Shown: one piece after another, positions 4,383 to 5,830 of the stretch
How the letters are laid out: each line of letters opens with the position of its first letter
Position numbering within the stretch: position 1 is the stretch's first letter
Assembly: GCA_030531915.1 (NCBI GenBank)
Contig: JAUNMD010000064.1
Coordinates: forward strand, 1 to 5,830
From: Pseudomonadota bacterium
GTDB taxonomy: Bacteria; Pseudomonadota; Alphaproteobacteria; Rs-D84
Length of the DNA: 5,830 nt
Direction of reading: 5' to 3'
Made by a program: the position numbers and the translations under genes
The notes under the pieces: generated by a model
What the model was told of the DNA's origin: nothing
The model's input: only the letters and a program-made list of their open reading frames with translations
The model's database searches: none

Positions 4383-5069
4383 ATGCACTTTAACATACTG
4401 ACCATTTTTCCAGAAATGTTCCCAGGCACGCTGGCCGGTGGTGTCGTTGGCCGCGCGTTGGAACGTGGTGTGTGGTCGTATGACGCGATAAATATTCGTG
4501 ATTTTGCCATAAATAATTATGGCAGTGTTGATGACGAACAATTCGGTGGTGGCGCGGGCATGGTTATGCGCCCCGACGCATTGGGTGCGGCGATTGATTC
4601 TGTGAAAAATCGCGGCAAAATCATATACTTTTCGCCACGTGGGCCGCGTTTGAACCAACATATGGTGCGTGAATTTGCCGCCGACGCGGATGCGACATAT
4701 ACATTATTGTGTGGACGATACGAAGGAATTGATCAACGAATCATCGAAGAATATGATATAATGGAATTATCAATCGGCGATTATATACTGTCCGGCGGGG
4801 AAATTGCCGCCCAAGTTTTTGTTGACAGTTGCGTTCGCTTGATAGATAATGTCCTGCACGGTGGTGCTGAATCCACCGCGAACGAGAGTTTCGAAATCGG
4901 GGGGCTGGAATGGCCGTTATACACCCGCCCGTCGGCATGGCGTGGACGTAAAGTCCCAGAAGTCCTGCTGTCCGGTCACCACGGCAATATCGAACGGTGG
5001 CGGAAACAACAATCGGACGCGATAACACAAGAACGTCGTCCGGATTTAATAAAGGAAAATGAAAAATGA
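4383..5069 (+). CDS. trmD: tRNA (guanine-37-N1)-methyltransferase
   Basis: A 228-residue SPOUT-class enzyme that uses S-adenosylmethionine to make m1G37 in tRNAs with G at 36, preventing +1 frameshifts; it acts as a dimer. Visible motifs: FPEMFPG (9-15), DEQFGGGAGMVMRPDAL (51-67), LLCGRYEGIDQRIIEE (108-123), SIGDYILSGGEI (130-141, part of the trefoil-knot SAM site), LYTRPSAWRG (179-188) and VPEVLLSGHHGNIERWR (191-207). E. coli TrmD is about 255 residues; the C-terminus here is short. The catalytic Asp of E. coli (Asp169, in EDSF) aligns by eye with Glu168 (NESF), a conservative change I believe occurs in other Alphaproteobacteria. The ribosome site is weak. The stop overlaps the rplS start by 4 nt (ATGA). 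Confidence 0.97.
   Translation: MHFNILTIFPEMFPGTLAGGVVGRALERGVWSYDAINIRDFAINNYGSVDDEQFGGGAGMVMRPDALGAAIDSVKNRGKIIYFSPRGPRLNQHMVREFAADADATYTLLCGRYEGIDQRIIEEYDIMELSIGDYILSGGEIAAQVFVDSCVRLIDNVLHGGAESTANESFEIGGLEWPLYTRPSAWRGRKVPEVLLSGHHGNIERWRKQQSDAITQERRPDLIKENEK
5051..5056 (+). promoter_or_regulatory. Ribosome binding site of rplS inside trmD
   Basis: AAAGGA in the last codons of trmD lies 9 nt before the rplS ATG at 5066. This lets rplS be translated well even though the upstream genes have weak sites. Confidence 0.75.
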
Positions 5070-5455
5070 GCATTATTAAAAAAATCGAAGCAGCGCAAAT
5101 CGCTAAATTGAAAGGTGAAAAGGTTATCCCTGATTTCAAAGCGGGTGATACACTGAAAGTATCTGTAAAAATCAAAGATGGCGATAAATTCCGTATTCAG
5201 GTTTTCGAAGGGGTTGTTATTGCGCGCGATGGTGGTACTGGTAACAATGCATCGTTCACAGTACGCCGCGAATCTTATGGTGTTGGCGTGGAACGTAAAT
5301 TCCCACTGTACAGCCCAGCGATTGAAAAAATCGAAAAGGTTCGTATCGGTCGTGTTCGTCGTGCAAAATTGTTCTTCTTGCGCGGTTTGTCCGGCAAAAA
5401 GGCGCGTATCGTCGAAGATTTGGCGGCGGCGTCTGCGGAAAAGAACGCAAAATAA
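5066..5455 (+). CDS. rplS: 50S ribosomal protein L19
   Basis: A 129-residue L19, which lies at the subunit interface of the large subunit. Recognised by PDFKAGDTLKVSVKI (22-36), FRIQVFEGVVIARDGG (42-57), SFTVRRESYGVGVERKFPLYSP (63-84) and VRRAKLFFLRGLSGKKARI (97-115). It is slightly longer than E. coli L19, with an Ala-rich tail of about ten residues. It is the last gene of the operon; its start overlaps the trmD stop. Identification is certain. Confidence 0.98.
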   Translation: MSIIKKIEAAQIAKLKGEKVIPDFKAGDTLKVSVKIKDGDKFRIQVFEGVVIARDGGTGNNASFTVRRESYGVGVERKFPLYSPAIEKIEKVRIGRVRRAKLFFLRGLSGKKARIVEDLAAASAEKNAK

Positions 5456-5480
5456 TTTGCATGAATCATTTTGTAAATTC

Positions 5481-5514
5481 AAAAATACCGCCATCGGCGG
5501 TATTTTTGTTTTTT
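5481..5514 (+). terminator. Terminator of the ribosomal operon
   Basis: AAAATACCGCC pairs with GGCGGTATTTT around a 3-nt ATC loop (8 strong pairs, 5485-5492 with 5496-5503, plus A-T pairs), followed by T-runs to 5514. It lies 25 nt after rplS. The A-run on the left means it may also work in the other direction. Confidence 0.93.
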
Positions 5515-5520
5515 ATCAAT

Positions 5521-5549
5521 TTGACATTATAAATGCCCGAATGTATCAT
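5521..5549 (+). promoter_or_regulatory. Near-consensus promoter of the DUF2155 gene
   Basis: TTGACA (5521-5526), 17-nt spacer, TATCAT (5544-5549; one mismatch). The -10 ends only 7 nt before the ATG at 5557, so the expected start site falls at or next to the A of the ATG. A weaker TATAAA at 5528-5533, with a poor -35, is an alternative that would give a short leader. Confidence 0.7.
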
Positions 5550-5556
5550 AATCAGT

Positions 5557-5830
5557 ATGAAAACAATTTTGAAATTCTTGTCCGTATTTTTATTGTGCAC
5601 CGTTGCGTCGGGGGCGCACGCGTATGTAAATCGTGATGTGGCGACATTGCGCGTTATGAACAAGGCCGCCGGCAAAACACAAACCGTGCAAATTCCCGTT
5701 GGGCGTGATGCGACGTTCGAAAAACTGAATATCACTGTGCGCGCATGCAAGCAGACAGACCCATTTGCGGCCGAAGATTTCTTTGCCTTTGTCGAAATTA
5801 CCAAGGGGGGCGAAGGGGAAATTTACAGTA
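5557..5830 (+). CDS. Secreted DUF2155-domain protein, 5' part only
   Basis: The first 91 residues are seen; the gene runs past the window end. Residues 1-22 are a signal peptide: MKTILK, a hydrophobic core (about 7-18) and an AHA cleavage site before Tyr23. Cys14 is not in a lipobox, so it is not a lipoprotein. The mature part matches the DUF2155 pattern: VATLRVMNKAAGKTQTVQIPVG (28-49), then FEKLNITVRAC (54-64) and AFVEI (77-81). The family is conserved in Alphaproteobacteria and predicted to be periplasmic; its function is not known to me. No Shine-Dalgarno precedes the ATG, and the promoter suggests a leaderless mRNA. The next in-frame ATG (Met34) would cut away the signal peptide, so 5557 is preferred. 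Confidence 0.88.
   Translation, partial: MKTILKFLSVFLLCTVASGAHAYVNRDVATLRVMNKAAGKTQTVQIPVGRDATFEKLNITVRACKQTDPFAAEDFFAFVEITKGGEGEIYS

Noticed and set aside
5178..5636. Plus-strand 152-residue frame from rplS into the DUF2155 gene
   Set aside because: It reads through the operon terminator and overlaps two recognised genes in another frame.
5466..5804. Minus-strand 112-residue frame opposite the DUF2155 gene
   Set aside because: It is a shadow of the signal-peptide gene and crosses the terminator hairpin.

Overview
The window looks like chromosomal DNA from an alphaproteobacterium of moderate-to-low GC, probably a host-associated or fermentative one. The evidence is the gene order rpsP-rimM-trmD-rplS, the Ala/Lys/Glu-rich C-terminal tail on S16 (common in Alphaproteobacteria), a LysM protein with the Ig-like/LysM layout common in that class, and a DUF2155 protein, a family I know almost only from Alphaproteobacteria. 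A phosphofructokinase gene is less usual in this class, where the Entner-Doudoroff route often replaces it. The placement is from recognised family features, not from a search.

Layout. 1-134: a terminator, then a short non-coding stretch with two phased short repeats (7-bp and 8-bp periods), then a second terminator. 135-1214 (minus): a 6-phosphofructokinase-family gene with unusual active-site residues. It is divergent from 1324-2484 (plus), a membrane-anchored, periplasmic Ig-like/LysM protein; their core promoters overlap. 2485-2550: two back-to-back terminators. 2551-2624 (minus): tRNA-Gly(CCC) with encoded CCA. 2625-2858: divergent promoters for the tRNA and for the ribosomal operon, plus a leader of about 130 nt. 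2859-5455 (plus): rpsP, rimM, two small unrecognised cysteine-containing genes, trmD and rplS, packed tightly and ended by a strong terminator. 5557 to the window end (plus): the 5' part of a secreted DUF2155 protein with a near-consensus promoter so close to the ATG that the mRNA is probably leaderless.

The operon combines ribosome construction (S16, L19), 30S maturation (RimM) and tRNA m1G37 methylation (TrmD), the classic trmD operon. The unusual part is the pair of small Cys-rich genes between rimM and trmD. Their spacing (2, 1 and 5 nt between genes, then a 4-nt overlap) makes cotranscription and translational coupling very likely. The LysM and DUF2155 genes both act in the cell envelope. 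I saw no mobile element, CRISPR array, phage gene or obvious defence system.
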